Assembly: GCF_039523795.1 (NCBI RefSeq)
Contig: NZ_BAAAFZ010000078.1
Coordinates: forward strand, 1-33,491
DNA from: Craurococcus roseus
GTDB lineage: Bacteria; Pseudomonadota; Alphaproteobacteria; Acetobacterales; Acetobacteraceae
Length of the DNA stretch: 33,491 nucleotides
Direction: 5' to 3'
Numbering within the stretch: position 1 is the stretch's first letter; each line of letters starts with the position of its first letter. Position numbers and translations under genes: made by a program. The notes below the pieces were generated by a model. It did no database searches. It had not been told where the DNA came from and saw nothing but the letters and a program-made list of their open reading frames with translations. Of this stretch, positions 8,508 to 16,215 are shown piece by piece.

Positions 8508-9140
8508 ATGAACGCCACCGACGCGAACACCGTCCGCGCCGCGGCCGTCGCCGCCGCCGTGGGCCGCATCCGCGACATCGAGGCCGCACAAGGCGTCACC
8601 CGCCCGGCGCTGGAAGCCATCCAGGGGGAGCTGATGCTGCTCGCCCGGCAGGAGCACCTCTTCCCCACATCGGAGTTCCCGCCGCCGCCCGGCGGGGAAA
8701 AGGGCGCCAACCGCTACCTTCTGCACGAGGACCCGGGCAACCGCTTCGCGCTGTACCTGAACGCGTTGAACCCGGGCAACGAGACCCGTCCGCACGACCA
8801 CACCACCTGGGCGGTGGTGGTGGCCGTCGAAGGGCAGGAGCTGAACCGGGTGTACGAGCGGTTGGACGACGGCGCCGACCCGGAGCGCTGCTCCATCCAC
8901 CTCCGCGCGGAGGTGATGGTGGAGCCGGGCCGCGGCATCTGCCTGATGCCGGACGACATCCACTCCATCCACACCGTCGGGGCCGTGCCGACGCGTCACC
9001 TGCACATGTACGGCCTGGCGCTCGAAAGGCTGGAGGACCGCAAGGCCTTCGACGTGGAAAGCGGCCGGGTGATCCCGTACAACCGCAACTTCATGAAGGG
9101 CAACGCGACGCCGGCCGCGGGGCCGTCGCCGGAAAGGTGA
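8508..9140 (+). CDS. Cysteine dioxygenase-type cupin (thiol dioxygenase)
   Basis: This 210-residue protein belongs to the cysteine dioxygenase/3-mercaptopropionate dioxygenase cupins. These non-heme iron enzymes add O2 to a thiol to give a sulfinic acid. The first cupin motif is PHDHTTWAVVVAVEG, with His96 and His98 as iron ligands. The third ligand should come from the DDIHSIH or HLHMYG segment (His152-His166). The three-His site and the N-terminal helical part (RIRDIEAAQGVTRPALEAI) agree with bacterial thiol dioxygenases. The start is decided by GGGGAG 7 nt upstream of ATG 8508. The rhodanese gene begins 19 bases after the stop, which points to an operon for cysteine-derived sulfur. Whether cysteine, 3-mercaptopropionate or another thiol is the substrate cannot be read from the sequence. 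Confidence 0.85.
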   Translation: MNATDANTVRAAAVAAAVGRIRDIEAAQGVTRPALEAIQGELMLLARQEHLFPTSEFPPPPGGEKGANRYLLHEDPGNRFALYLNALNPGNETRPHDHTTWAVVVAVEGQELNRVYERLDDGADPERCSIHLRAEVMVEPGRGICLMPDDIHSIHTVGAVPTRHLHMYGLALERLEDRKAFDVESGRVIPYNRNFMKGNATPAAGPSPER

Positions 9141-9159
9141 GGGCGCCCGCCACGCCGCC

Positions 9160-10761
9160 ATGCGACGCATAGACGCGCCGACCCTCAAGGGCTGGATCGG
9201 GGACGGCCGCGAGTTGGCCATCCTGGACGCCCGCGAAGAGGGCGAGTTCGGCCGCTCCCACCTGTTCTGGGCCAACCCGTGCCCGCTGTCGCGCGCCGAG
9301 GTGCGGGCGCGGGCGGTGCTGCCGCGCCGCCCCGTCCGCGTCTGCTGCGTGGACGGGGGCGAGGGCGGCTTGGCAGAGCGCTTGGCGGCCCACTTGGAAG
9401 GGGTCGGCTGTTCCGACGTCTCGGTGCTGGACGGCGGCACGCCAGCCTGGAACGCGGCCGGCTACGTGCTGTTCTCCGGCGTCAATGTGCCTTCCAAAGC
9501 CTTTGGCGAGTGGGTCGAGCACGAATACGGTACGCCGTCCGTCGACCCGGCCGAGTTGGACGCCATGATGCGTTCCGGCGCGGACATGGTGGTTCTGGAC
9601 AGCCGGCCGATGGACGAGTTCCGCCGCATGTCCATCCCCAGCGCCACGAACGTGCCGGGCGGGGAGCTGGTGTACCGCATCGGCGCCCTGGCGCCGCGGC
9701 CCGAAACGACGCTGGTGGTGAACTGCGCCGGCCGCACGCGCTCCATCATGGGCGCGGAATCGCTCCGCTCGGCGGGCGTGCCGAACCGGGTGGTGGCGTT
9801 GCGCAACGGCACGATGGGGTGGGAGCTGGCCGGGTTCCGCTGCGCGCGCGGCGGGACGGCGAGTTTCCCGCCCGGCGTCCCGGACGGCGCGGCGCTGGCG
9901 CGGGAGCGCGCGGCGGGCTTCGCCGCGGCGCGCGGCGTGCGCGAAGTGGCGGACGCGACGGCACTGCGAGGGCTGCTGACCGACCGTGAACGCACGGCGT
10001 ACCTGCTCGACGTGCGCGACCCCGCCGAGTACGCGGCCGGCCGGCTCCCGGGCAGCCGTACGGCGCCCGGCGGGCAACTCGTCCAAGCGACGGACCGCTG
10101 GATCGCGGTCCGCGGCGCCCGGGTCGTGCTGGTGGACGACGACGGCGTCCGCGCCCGAATGGCCGGAGGTTGGCTCCGTGAAATGGGCGGTGGCTGGGAA
10201 GTCCACGCCTACACCGCCCGGCCGGAAGACCTGACCGAGCGCGGCCCGCCGCGCCCGGCCGAGTGCCCGGAAGCGGCGGCGGTGCCGGCGGTGGCGATCG
10301 CCCCGGCGGAGCTGTCGGCCTTGCTGGCGTCCGGCGGCGCGGAGGTGGTGCAGCTTTCGCGCTCCCTGGGGTTCCGCGAAGCCCACATCCCCGGCGCGCG
10401 CTGGGGCGTGCGGACCCGGCTGGCGGCGCTGGCGCCGTTCAACGCCGAAGGGCGCCCGTTAGTGATCGCCGCCGATGACGAGTGGGTGGCGCGGCTGGCG
10501 GTGCCAGAACTGCGCGGCCTGACCATGGCGCCGGTCCGGGTCCTGGAAGGCGGGATGGCGGCGTGGCGGGCGGCGGGGCTGCCGCTCAGAGCCGACCGGC
10601 ACATGCCCACCGACTCCGAATGCGTGGATGCCTACCTCCGCCCCTACGACCGCAACGAGGGTGTGGAAGAGGCGATGCGGGAGTACCTCTGCTGGGAGGT
10701 CGACTTGGTTCGAGAGGTCGCGCGCGACGGCGACGCGCGGTTCGGCGGGGCGCGCGTTTGA
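9160..10761 (+). CDS. Four-domain rhodanese-like sulfurtransferase
   Basis: This 533-residue cytosolic protein is built from four rhodanese folds, at about residues 1-105, 122-230, 255-350 and 380-490. Rhodaneses move sulfane sulfur through a persulfide on a loop cysteine. Domain 2 has a classic loop, VVNCAGRTRS (Cys189), and domain 1 has VCCVDGGEGG (Cys62/63). In domains 3 and 4 the same position reads VLVDDDGVRA and VIAADDEWVA, with no cysteine, so they are probably structural or binding modules. Each domain retains other hallmarks such as LDAREEGEF, LDSRPMDEF and LDVRDPAEY. A C-terminal helical tail (RPYDRNEGVEEAMREYLCWE) follows. The link with the upstream thiol dioxygenase suggests handling of sulfite or persulfide from cysteine breakdown. 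That role is inferred from context. Confidence 0.88.
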   Translation: MRRIDAPTLKGWIGDGRELAILDAREEGEFGRSHLFWANPCPLSRAEVRARAVLPRRPVRVCCVDGGEGGLAERLAAHLEGVGCSDVSVLDGGTPAWNAAGYVLFSGVNVPSKAFGEWVEHEYGTPSVDPAELDAMMRSGADMVVLDSRPMDEFRRMSIPSATNVPGGELVYRIGALAPRPETTLVVNCAGRTRSIMGAESLRSAGVPNRVVALRNGTMGWELAGFRCARGGTASFPPGVPDGAALARERAAGFAAARGVREVADATALRGLLTDRERTAYLLDVRDPAEYAAGRLPGSRTAPGGQLVQATDRWIAVRGARVVLVDDDGVRARMAGGWLREMGGGWEVHAYTARPEDLTERGPPRPAECPEAAAVPAVAIAPAELSALLASGGAEVVQLSRSLGFREAHIPGARWGVRTRLAALAPFNAEGRPLVIAADDEWVARLAVPELRGLTMAPVRVLEGGMAAWRAAGLPLRADRHMPTDSECVDAYLRPYDRNEGVEEAMREYLCWEVDLVREVARDGDARFGGARV

Positions 10762-10790
10762 GCGGCCCGGCCGTGCGATGGCCGTTGGCG

Positions 10791-11579
10791 ATGGCGCGCG
10801 CGGGCGGCGTGCTGGTGGCGCGCGGCTTCCTCGATGCGCTGCTGCCCCCGCACTGCTTGTTGTGCGAGGCGGCGGTGGACGCGCAAGGCTCGTTCTGCGC
10901 CGGTTGCTTCGGTGGCCTGTCCTTCGTCACCGAGCCCTGCTGCGCCCGGTGCGGCGTGCCGCTACCTCGGCGCGCTGCGGCGGCCGCGACGGCCATAGCG
11001 GGCCGTGGCCTCCTTTGCCCGGGCTGCGCCGATCGGCCGCCGCCCTTCGAGGCGGCGCGTGCGGCGTTCCGCTACGACGCGGGATCGCAACGTTTGATCC
11101 TGCCCTTCAAGAACGGCGACCGGACGGAGCTGGCCGCGCCGCTGGCCCGGCACATGGCGCGCGCCGGCGCCGCACTGCTGGCACGGGCGGACCTGTTGGC
11201 GCCGGTGCCCTTGCACCCCCGCCGGTTGCTGGCGCGGCGCTACAACCAAGCGGCGCTCCTGGCGGGTCGACTGGCGCGCACGGCCGGGAAGCCGCACCTT
11301 CCCGACCTTTTGCGCCGCCGGCGCGCCACGCCGCCGCTGGGCGAGGCGGGCGCGGCGGAGCGGGCGGCGCTGGTTGCGGGAGCCTTTTCGGTGTCCCGGC
11401 GCGGGGCGGCGCGGGTCGCCGGCCGCCGGGTGCTGCTGGTGGACGACGTGCTGACCTCGGGCGCCACGACCGGGGCCTGCGCCGAAGCCCTCCTTGCCGC
11501 CGGTGCCGCGGCTGTGGACGTGCTGGCGGCGGCGCGGGTGCCCGATCCCAGGCTGGAAGCGGCCTCGGCCAAGCGGTGA
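10791..11579 (+). CDS. comF: ComF-family phosphoribosyltransferase-like protein
   Basis: This is a 262-residue member of the ComF/GntX family, related to proteins needed for DNA uptake in competent bacteria. In most alphaproteobacteria the role is unproven. The N-terminal part carries paired cysteines typical of a zinc-binding double ribbon: Cys22/25, 36/39, 51/54 and 76/79. The C-terminal half is a type I phosphoribosyltransferase fold, with the PRPP loop VLLVDDVLTSGATT at 214-227 and the family motif RRYNQAALLAGRLA near 149-162. The start is not certain: GTG 10773 and TTG 10758, which overlaps the rhodanese stop, are in frame upstream, and none has a strong ribosome-binding site. It is followed after 39 bases by grxC. 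Confidence 0.88.
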   Translation: MARAGGVLVARGFLDALLPPHCLLCEAAVDAQGSFCAGCFGGLSFVTEPCCARCGVPLPRRAAAAATAIAGRGLLCPGCADRPPPFEAARAAFRYDAGSQRLILPFKNGDRTELAAPLARHMARAGAALLARADLLAPVPLHPRRLLARRYNQAALLAGRLARTAGKPHLPDLLRRRRATPPLGEAGAAERAALVAGAFSVSRRGAARVAGRRVLLVDDVLTSGATTGACAEALLAAGAAAVDVLAAARVPDPRLEAASAKR

Positions 11580-11618
11580 ACGCTTGATCCCCTTGGCCGG
11601 GCGGACAATCTGCTGCCC

Positions 11619-11876
11619 ATGCCCAAAGTGGAAATCTACACCACCCCTTTCTGCCCTTACTGCGACCGCGCGAAGGCGTTGCTGGCGCGGAAGGGCGTCC
11701 ATTTCGAGGAGTTGGACGCCCCGCACGGCTCGGCCGCGCGCCGCTCCGCCATCGAGCGCTCCGGCGGGCGGACCACCGTGCCGCAGATCTTCATCGGCGG
11801 CCGTTCAATCGGCGGTTCCGACGAGTTGGCGGCGTTGGACCGGGCCGGGAAGCTGGAAGCACTCCTCGCCACGTGA
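11619..11876 (+). CDS. grxC: Glutaredoxin 3 (GrxC)
   Basis: This 85-residue dithiol glutaredoxin reduces protein disulfides and glutathione mixed disulfides in the cytosol, using glutathione. The active site CPYC is at residues 12-15, the cis-proline motif TVPQIF comes later, and the glutathione-binding GGSDEL is near the end. The length is that of a single-domain GrxC. The comF-grxC-DUF1178 arrangement is common in alphaproteobacteria. Confidence 0.96.
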   Translation: MPKVEIYTTPFCPYCDRAKALLARKGVHFEELDAPHGSAARRSAIERSGGRTTVPQIFIGGRSIGGSDELAALDRAGKLEALLAT

Positions 11877-11988
11877 CGGACCCGGCTACCGTTGGCGAAA
11901 CAATATTTCCGTGCTGGCACTCGCTGCGCGGGACTGCCAACCTATATGCTTCCTCAGTTCGGCTCTCAGCCGGTCACAGGAAGGATAG

Positions 11989-12516
11989 ATGATCCACTAC
12001 CAGTTGCGTTGCGCCAGCGGTCACGACTTCGACGGCTGGTTCCGTGACAGCGGCGCCTTCGACACCCAGGCCAAGGCTGGTTTTGTGGAATGCCCGACCT
12101 GCGGCGCCACCGATGTAGCAAAGCGCCTGATGGCCCCGGCCATCCCGAAAAAGGGCGCGCGCCGCCGCAAGGAGGTCATGGCGTCGGCCACCGAAGAAGC
12201 CGCCTCTGCTCCGGAGCCGCGAGCGCCTGCCGAGGCGCCCGGAGGCGGCATGGTGTCCGGGCCTATCCCCGCGCAACTGGTGGCCTTGCTGCAACGGATG
12301 CGGGGCGAGGTGGAACGCAACTGCGAGTACGTCGGCCCGAAGTTTGCCGAAGCCGCCCGGCGTCTGCACAAACGGCAGCAGGAAGGCGGCCAGGCCGAGG
12401 GGCAGTCCAACCCGCGCGGCATCTACGGCGAGGCCACCGACGCCGAGGCCGAGGCGCTCCGGGACGAGGGGATCGACGTCGCTCGCATCCCCTGGATACA
12501 ACGCGCGGACGGCTGA
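11989..12516 (+). CDS. DUF1178 family protein
   Basis: This encodes a 175-residue protein of the conserved but uncharacterised DUF1178 family. The N-terminus MIHYQLRCASGHDFDGWF has Cys8 and His12 and is followed by CPTC at 35-38, suggesting a small zinc ribbon. A charged, Ala/Glu/Pro-rich linker spans about 58-87. The conserved C-terminal part includes GPKFAEAAR and ends with GIDVARIPW, as in relatives. A good AGGAAGG ribosome-binding site lies just before ATG 11989. The family regularly sits beside grxC, so a redox or metal-linked role is possible but untested. Confidence 0.9.
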   Translation: MIHYQLRCASGHDFDGWFRDSGAFDTQAKAGFVECPTCGATDVAKRLMAPAIPKKGARRRKEVMASATEEAASAPEPRAPAEAPGGGMVSGPIPAQLVALLQRMRGEVERNCEYVGPKFAEAARRLHKRQQEGGQAEGQSNPRGIYGEATDAEAEALRDEGIDVARIPWIQRADG

Positions 12517-12532
12517 CGGCCTTCCATAAGGC

Positions 12533-12551
12533 GGCTCGGGCGAACCGAGCC
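12533..12551 (+). terminator. GC-rich hairpin after the DUF1178 gene
   Basis: GGCTCGG and CCGAGCC form a perfect 7-bp stem around a 5-base loop, 16 bases after the DUF1178 stop. It lacks a T-run, so it may be a weak terminator or an mRNA 3' end stabiliser. The rest of the region to ubiG (12552-12785) contains no recognisable gene. Confidence 0.4.
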
Positions 12552-12785
12552 CAGTCGGGAGGTGCGGGGACGGGACGATGCCGGCGCGTGGCAGGCCGCT
12601 CCGGGTCCAAGGGTCTTTCGACAAGCGGGGTTTGACTTCCCGTTCGTCCCGCCTTCCCTCCGGCGACCCGACGAGGAGCACGCTGCCCTTCCCCCGCGAT
12701 GCCGTTCATAAACGCGTCAAGGGCAGCCCGACCTAGCCGACGCCCCATAGGCGCTACGCCGTACCGAGCCTTCCGCGCGGCCGGA

Positions 12786-13592
12786 TCACCGCGAAGGGCT
12801 TCTCCATCCTGGGTCCCTTGGTGCCGTCGTGGCGGCCTCGGCCCCGCCGCACACCGCCAGGGCGATGTAGTTGACGCCGAGGTCGCGGCTGGGGTGCCAG
12901 CGGCCGGACAGCACGTCGAAGGACAGGCCGGCGATGTCGGCGACCCGCAGGCCCGCGCCGCGCAGATCCGCGCCCAACTCGGCTGGGCGGACGAACATGC
13001 GCCAGTCATGGGTGCCGGCCGGGAGCAGCCGCAGCACGTACTCGGCGCCGACCTTGGCGAAGAGCAGGCTGCGCGTGGTCCGGTTGAGGGTGGACAGGAA
13101 AAGCAACCCTCCCGGCCGCAGCAGGGCCGCCAAGTGTCGGCAGAAGGCGGCGCGGTCGGACACGTGTTCGATCACCTCCAAGGCCAGGATGGCGTCGAAG
13201 GGCGGCTCGCCCGCCGCCAACATCGCTTCCGGCGTGCCCTGGCGGTAGGCGACGGAAAGACCCGACTTCCTCGCATGGGCCTTGGCGGCGCCCAGCACCT
13301 CCGCTGCGGCATCCAGGCCGGTGACGTCGGCGCCAGCACGTGCCAGGGCCTCGCTCGCCAATCCGGCGCCGCAGCCGACGTCCAGCACCCGCAGCCCGGC
13401 CAACGGCTTGGGCGCGTCCGGGTCGCGGCGGTTGGCCCTGGCGAGGCGCTCGATGATCCAGCCCATGCGCGCCGGATTCATGGCGTGGAGCGGCGCCATC
13501 GGGCCGCGCGGGTCCCACCAGCGGGCGGCGAACCGGTCGAATTTGGCGATCTCCGAGCCAATGGCCGTGCCGCCGCCCACCCCAACCGCCAT
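12786..13592 (-). CDS. ubiG: Ubiquinone biosynthesis O-methyltransferase UbiG
   Basis: UbiG performs both O-methylations of ubiquinone synthesis, on 2-octaprenyl-6-hydroxyphenol and on 3-demethylubiquinol, using SAM. The 268-residue product has the family N-terminus EIAKFDRFAARWWDP and the following HAMNPARMGWI. SAM motif I is VLDVGCGAGLASE at 69-81, and the post motif ALEVIEHV is present. The C-terminal block THDWRMFVRPAEL and LGVNYIALA are also typical. ATG 13590-13592 was chosen because AAAGGG lies 6 nt upstream. ATG 13605-13607 is in frame and also has an AGGG, so it is the main alternative. The gene is divergent from lysC, a common alphaproteobacterial arrangement, with a shared promoter region of about 160 bases. 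Confidence 0.95.
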   Translation of the reverse strand: MAVGVGGGTAIGSEIAKFDRFAARWWDPRGPMAPLHAMNPARMGWIIERLARANRRDPDAPKPLAGLRVLDVGCGAGLASEALARAGADVTGLDAAAEVLGAAKAHARKSGLSVAYRQGTPEAMLAAGEPPFDAILALEVIEHVSDRAAFCRHLAALLRPGGLLFLSTLNRTTRSLLFAKVGAEYVLRLLPAGTHDWRMFVRPAELGADLRGAGLRVADIAGLSFDVLSGRWHPSRDLGVNYIALAVCGGAEAATTAPRDPGWRSPSR

Positions 13593-13750
13593 GCCACACC
13601 CTTTCATCGTTCCGGGCCCTGTCATCCACCCCATGTTGCGGTGCGGCGACGGGGTCGGTATCTGTGCACGCTGTATTTGCAACGTCGGCCGGCCGCCGCA
13701 ACCGCGCGGCGTGACCGGGGCAGCGCCGACGGGACGGAACGCCGAGAGCC

Positions 13751-14977
13751 ATGGCCCGAATCGTGATGAAGTTCGGCGGCACCTCCGTCGCCGACCTCGA
13801 CCGCATCCGCACCGTCGCGGGCCGGGTGAAGCGCGAGGTGGAAGCGGGGAACCAGGTCGCCGTGGTGGTGTCCGCCATGGCCGGGGCGACCAACCAGCTC
13901 GTCAGGTGGTGCCAGGACCTGTCGCCGCTGCACGACGCGCGGGAGTACGACACGGTGGTCGCCACCGGCGAGCAGGTGACGATCGGGCTGCTGGCCATCG
14001 CTTTGCAGGCCGTCGGCGTCGAGGCCCGCTCCTGGCAGGGCTGGCAGGTGCCGATATTGACCGACAGCGCCCACGGCAAGGCGCGCGTGGAGGGCATCGA
14101 CGGCTCCGAGCTGGTCCGGCGCATGGAGGCGGGGCAGGTGCCGGTGGTGGCCGGCTTCCAGGGCGTCGAGCCCGAGCGGAACCGGGTGACGACGCTGGGC
14201 CGCGGCGGCTCGGACCTCTCGGCCGTGGCCTTGGCGGCGGCGCTGAAGGCGGACCGTTGCGACATCTACACGGACGTGGACGGCATCTACACCACGGACC
14301 CGCGCATCGTGCCCCGGGCGCGCAAGCTGGAGCGCGTCTCCTACGAGGAGATGCTGGAACTGGCCTCCGTGGGCGCCAAGGTGTTGCAGACGCGCTCCGT
14401 GGAACTGGCGATGAAGCAGCGGGTCCGGGTGCAGGTGCTCTCCTCCTTCGAGGACAAGCCCGGCTCCCTGGTGGTGGACGAGGACGAGATCGTGGAACAG
14501 CCCCTGGTGAGCGGCATCGCCTATTCCCGCGACGACGCCAAGGTGACGCTCCGGCGGGTGCCGGACCGGCCCGGCGTCGCGGCCCGCGTGTTCGACGCGC
14601 TCGCGGGGGCGAACGTGAACGTGGACATGATCGTCCAGAACGTAGGCGCGGACGGCACCACCGACATGACCTTCACCGTCGGCAAGGCCGACCTGGCCCG
14701 GGCGCAGGACGTGCTGGGCCGGGTGCGGGAGGAGCTGGGCTACGAGGCCCTGCTGGCCGACCCGGAGGTGGCGAAGATCAGCGTGGTCGGCATCGGGATG
14801 CGCAGCCACGCCGGCGTGGCGACCACGATGTTCCGCGCCTTGGCGGAGAAGGGCATCAACATCCAGGTCATTTCCACGAGCGAGATCAAGGTGAGCGTGC
14901 TGGTGGGCGCGGAATACACGGAGCTGGCGGTCCGGGCGCTGCACACCGCCTACGGCCTCGACGGGCCGGCGGGGTGA
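13751..14977 (+). CDS. lysC: Aspartate kinase
   Basis: Aspartate kinase phosphorylates L-aspartate, the first step to lysine, threonine, methionine and isoleucine and to cell-wall diaminopimelate. The 408-residue protein starts with the kinase signature MKFGGTSVADLDRI. It also has GRGGSDLSAVALA and the nucleotide and metal site region DVDGIYTTDPRI. Two C-terminal ACT domains (about 265-340 and 345-405) bind the feedback inhibitor, usually lysine plus threonine. The length and single-function form match the LysC class of alphaproteobacteria. An in-frame start within the second half could give a separate regulatory subunit, as in some relatives, but that was not established. The next gene starts 2 bases after the stop, so the two are probably cotranscribed. 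Confidence 0.96.
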   Translation: MARIVMKFGGTSVADLDRIRTVAGRVKREVEAGNQVAVVVSAMAGATNQLVRWCQDLSPLHDAREYDTVVATGEQVTIGLLAIALQAVGVEARSWQGWQVPILTDSAHGKARVEGIDGSELVRRMEAGQVPVVAGFQGVEPERNRVTTLGRGGSDLSAVALAAALKADRCDIYTDVDGIYTTDPRIVPRARKLERVSYEEMLELASVGAKVLQTRSVELAMKQRVRVQVLSSFEDKPGSLVVDEDEIVEQPLVSGIAYSRDDAKVTLRRVPDRPGVAARVFDALAGANVNVDMIVQNVGADGTTDMTFTVGKADLARAQDVLGRVREELGYEALLADPEVAKISVVGIGMRSHAGVATTMFRALAEKGINIQVISTSEIKVSVLVGAEYTELAVRALHTAYGLDGPAG

Positions 14978-14979
14978 CG

Positions 14980-16053
14980 ATGGCCATGGACGCGCTCCCG
15001 ACGATGACGGCGGCCGGCGAGGCCGCCCACCCCCCGGCCGCGGCCCGCGCCGAGCTGGACCGGTTGATGGCACGCGGGGCGGCCTTCCTGGGCAGCCGCT
15101 ACGCCGTGATGGGCGGGGCCATGAGCTGGGTGAGCGAGCGCCATTTGGTGGCGGCGCTCTCCAACGCCGGCGCCTTCGGCGTGATCGCCAACGGCGCCAT
15201 GGAACCGGACCGCTTGGCCGAGGAGATCGCCGGCACCCAGGCGCTCACCGACAAGCCCTTCGGCGTGAACCTCATCACCATGCACCCGCGGCTCGACGCG
15301 CTGGTGGACGCCTGCCTGGCGGCGCGGGTCGGGCACATCGTCTTCGCCGGCGGCATCCCGCCCGGCGCCGCCATCCGCCGCGCCAAGGAGGGCGGGGCCA
15401 AGGTGGTGTGCTTCGCGCCGGCCTTGTCGCTCGCCAAGCGGCTGGTCCGCGCCGGCGCGGACGCGTTGGTCATCGAGGGCTCGGAGGCAGGCGGGCACAT
15501 CGGGCCGGTGAGCCTCAACGTGCTGGCGCAGGAGATCCTGCCGCACGTGACGGAGGTGCCCGTGTTCGTGGCCGGCGGCATCGGCCGGGGCGAGGCGATC
15601 CTGGCTTTCCTGGAAATGGGCGCGGCCGGCGTGCAACTCGGCACACGTTTCGTCTGCGCTAACGAGAGCATCGCCCACCCGCGCTTCAAACATGCCTTCA
15701 TCCGTGGCGCGGCACGGGACGCGGTGCCGACCGTGCAACTCGACGAACGCTTCCCGGTGATCCCGGTGCGGGCGCTGCAGAACGCGGGCACGCGGCGGTT
15801 CATGGACCACCAAGCGGCGGTGCTGGCGCGCTTCACGGCGGGCGAGGTCTCCAAGGAAGCGGCGCAGTTGGAGATCGAGCACTTCTGGGCCGGCGCGCTG
15901 CGGCGGGCGGTGATCGACGGCGACGTGGAGAACGGCAGCCTGATGGCCGGCCAGTCCATCGGCATGGTCACGCGCGAGGAGCCGGCGGCGGCGATCCTGG
16001 AGGAGCTGATGGCGCAAGCGGCCGCGGCTATCTCGGCGCGACGGGGCGGCTAG
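14980..16053 (+). CDS. Nitronate monooxygenase-family flavoprotein
   Basis: This 357-residue FMN enzyme belongs to the nitronate monooxygenase/2-nitropropane dioxygenase family. Its members oxidise toxic alkyl nitronates such as propionate 3-nitronate, or act as NADH:quinone reductases. A TIM barrel is indicated by repeated strand-loop motifs. The catalytic histidine lies in EAGGHIGP (His173). The FMN phosphate site is AGGIGRG (198-204) with GVQLGTRF (217-224). ATG 14980 follows the lysC stop by 2 bases; GTG 14974 and ATG 14986 are in-frame alternatives. Cotranscription with an amino-acid pathway gene gives no direct clue to its substrate. Many family members are annotated generically, so the exact reaction is open. 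Confidence 0.85.
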   Translation: MAMDALPTMTAAGEAAHPPAAARAELDRLMARGAAFLGSRYAVMGGAMSWVSERHLVAALSNAGAFGVIANGAMEPDRLAEEIAGTQALTDKPFGVNLITMHPRLDALVDACLAARVGHIVFAGGIPPGAAIRRAKEGGAKVVCFAPALSLAKRLVRAGADALVIEGSEAGGHIGPVSLNVLAQEILPHVTEVPVFVAGGIGRGEAILAFLEMGAAGVQLGTRFVCANESIAHPRFKHAFIRGAARDAVPTVQLDERFPVIPVRALQNAGTRRFMDHQAAVLARFTAGEVSKEAAQLEIEHFWAGALRRAVIDGDVENGSLMAGQSIGMVTREEPAAAILEELMAQAAAAISARRGG

Positions 16054-16176
16054 GGCTCCCCGCCGCGCCGCGCGAGCCCGTCGCGCCGGTACGCACACCG
16101 CCGGGAACGCCACCGGAAAGAACGCCCGGCGCGCGCGGACGCGGGGATTGATCGTCCTCGCCGCTGCGCCGATAAC

Positions 16177-16209
16177 CCCCACGCACGGCGGATGATCCGC
16201 CGCGTGGGG
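16177..16209 (+). promoter_or_regulatory. Near-perfect 33-nt hairpin covering the histidine-kinase ribosome-binding site
   Basis: CCCCACGC (16177-16184) pairs with GCGTGGGG (16202-16209). Inside it, GGCGGAT (16187-16193) pairs with ATCCGCC (16195-16201) around a single central G. This gives 15 paired positions interrupted only by an AC bulge. The 3' arm contains GTGGGG, the only ribosome-binding-site-like sequence before ATG 16216 (6 nt away), so the folded RNA would hide it. An alternative start, ATG 16192, lies in the loop. It may be a translational switch. As double-stranded DNA it is also a plausible operator for a dimeric repressor. Confidence 0.6.
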
Positions 16210-16215
16210 ACGCCG

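Noticed and set aside
11900..11935. A sigma-54 promoter suggested by CTGGCAC before DUF1178
   Set aside because: The GG and GC elements are 8 rather than 10 bases apart, so the match fails.
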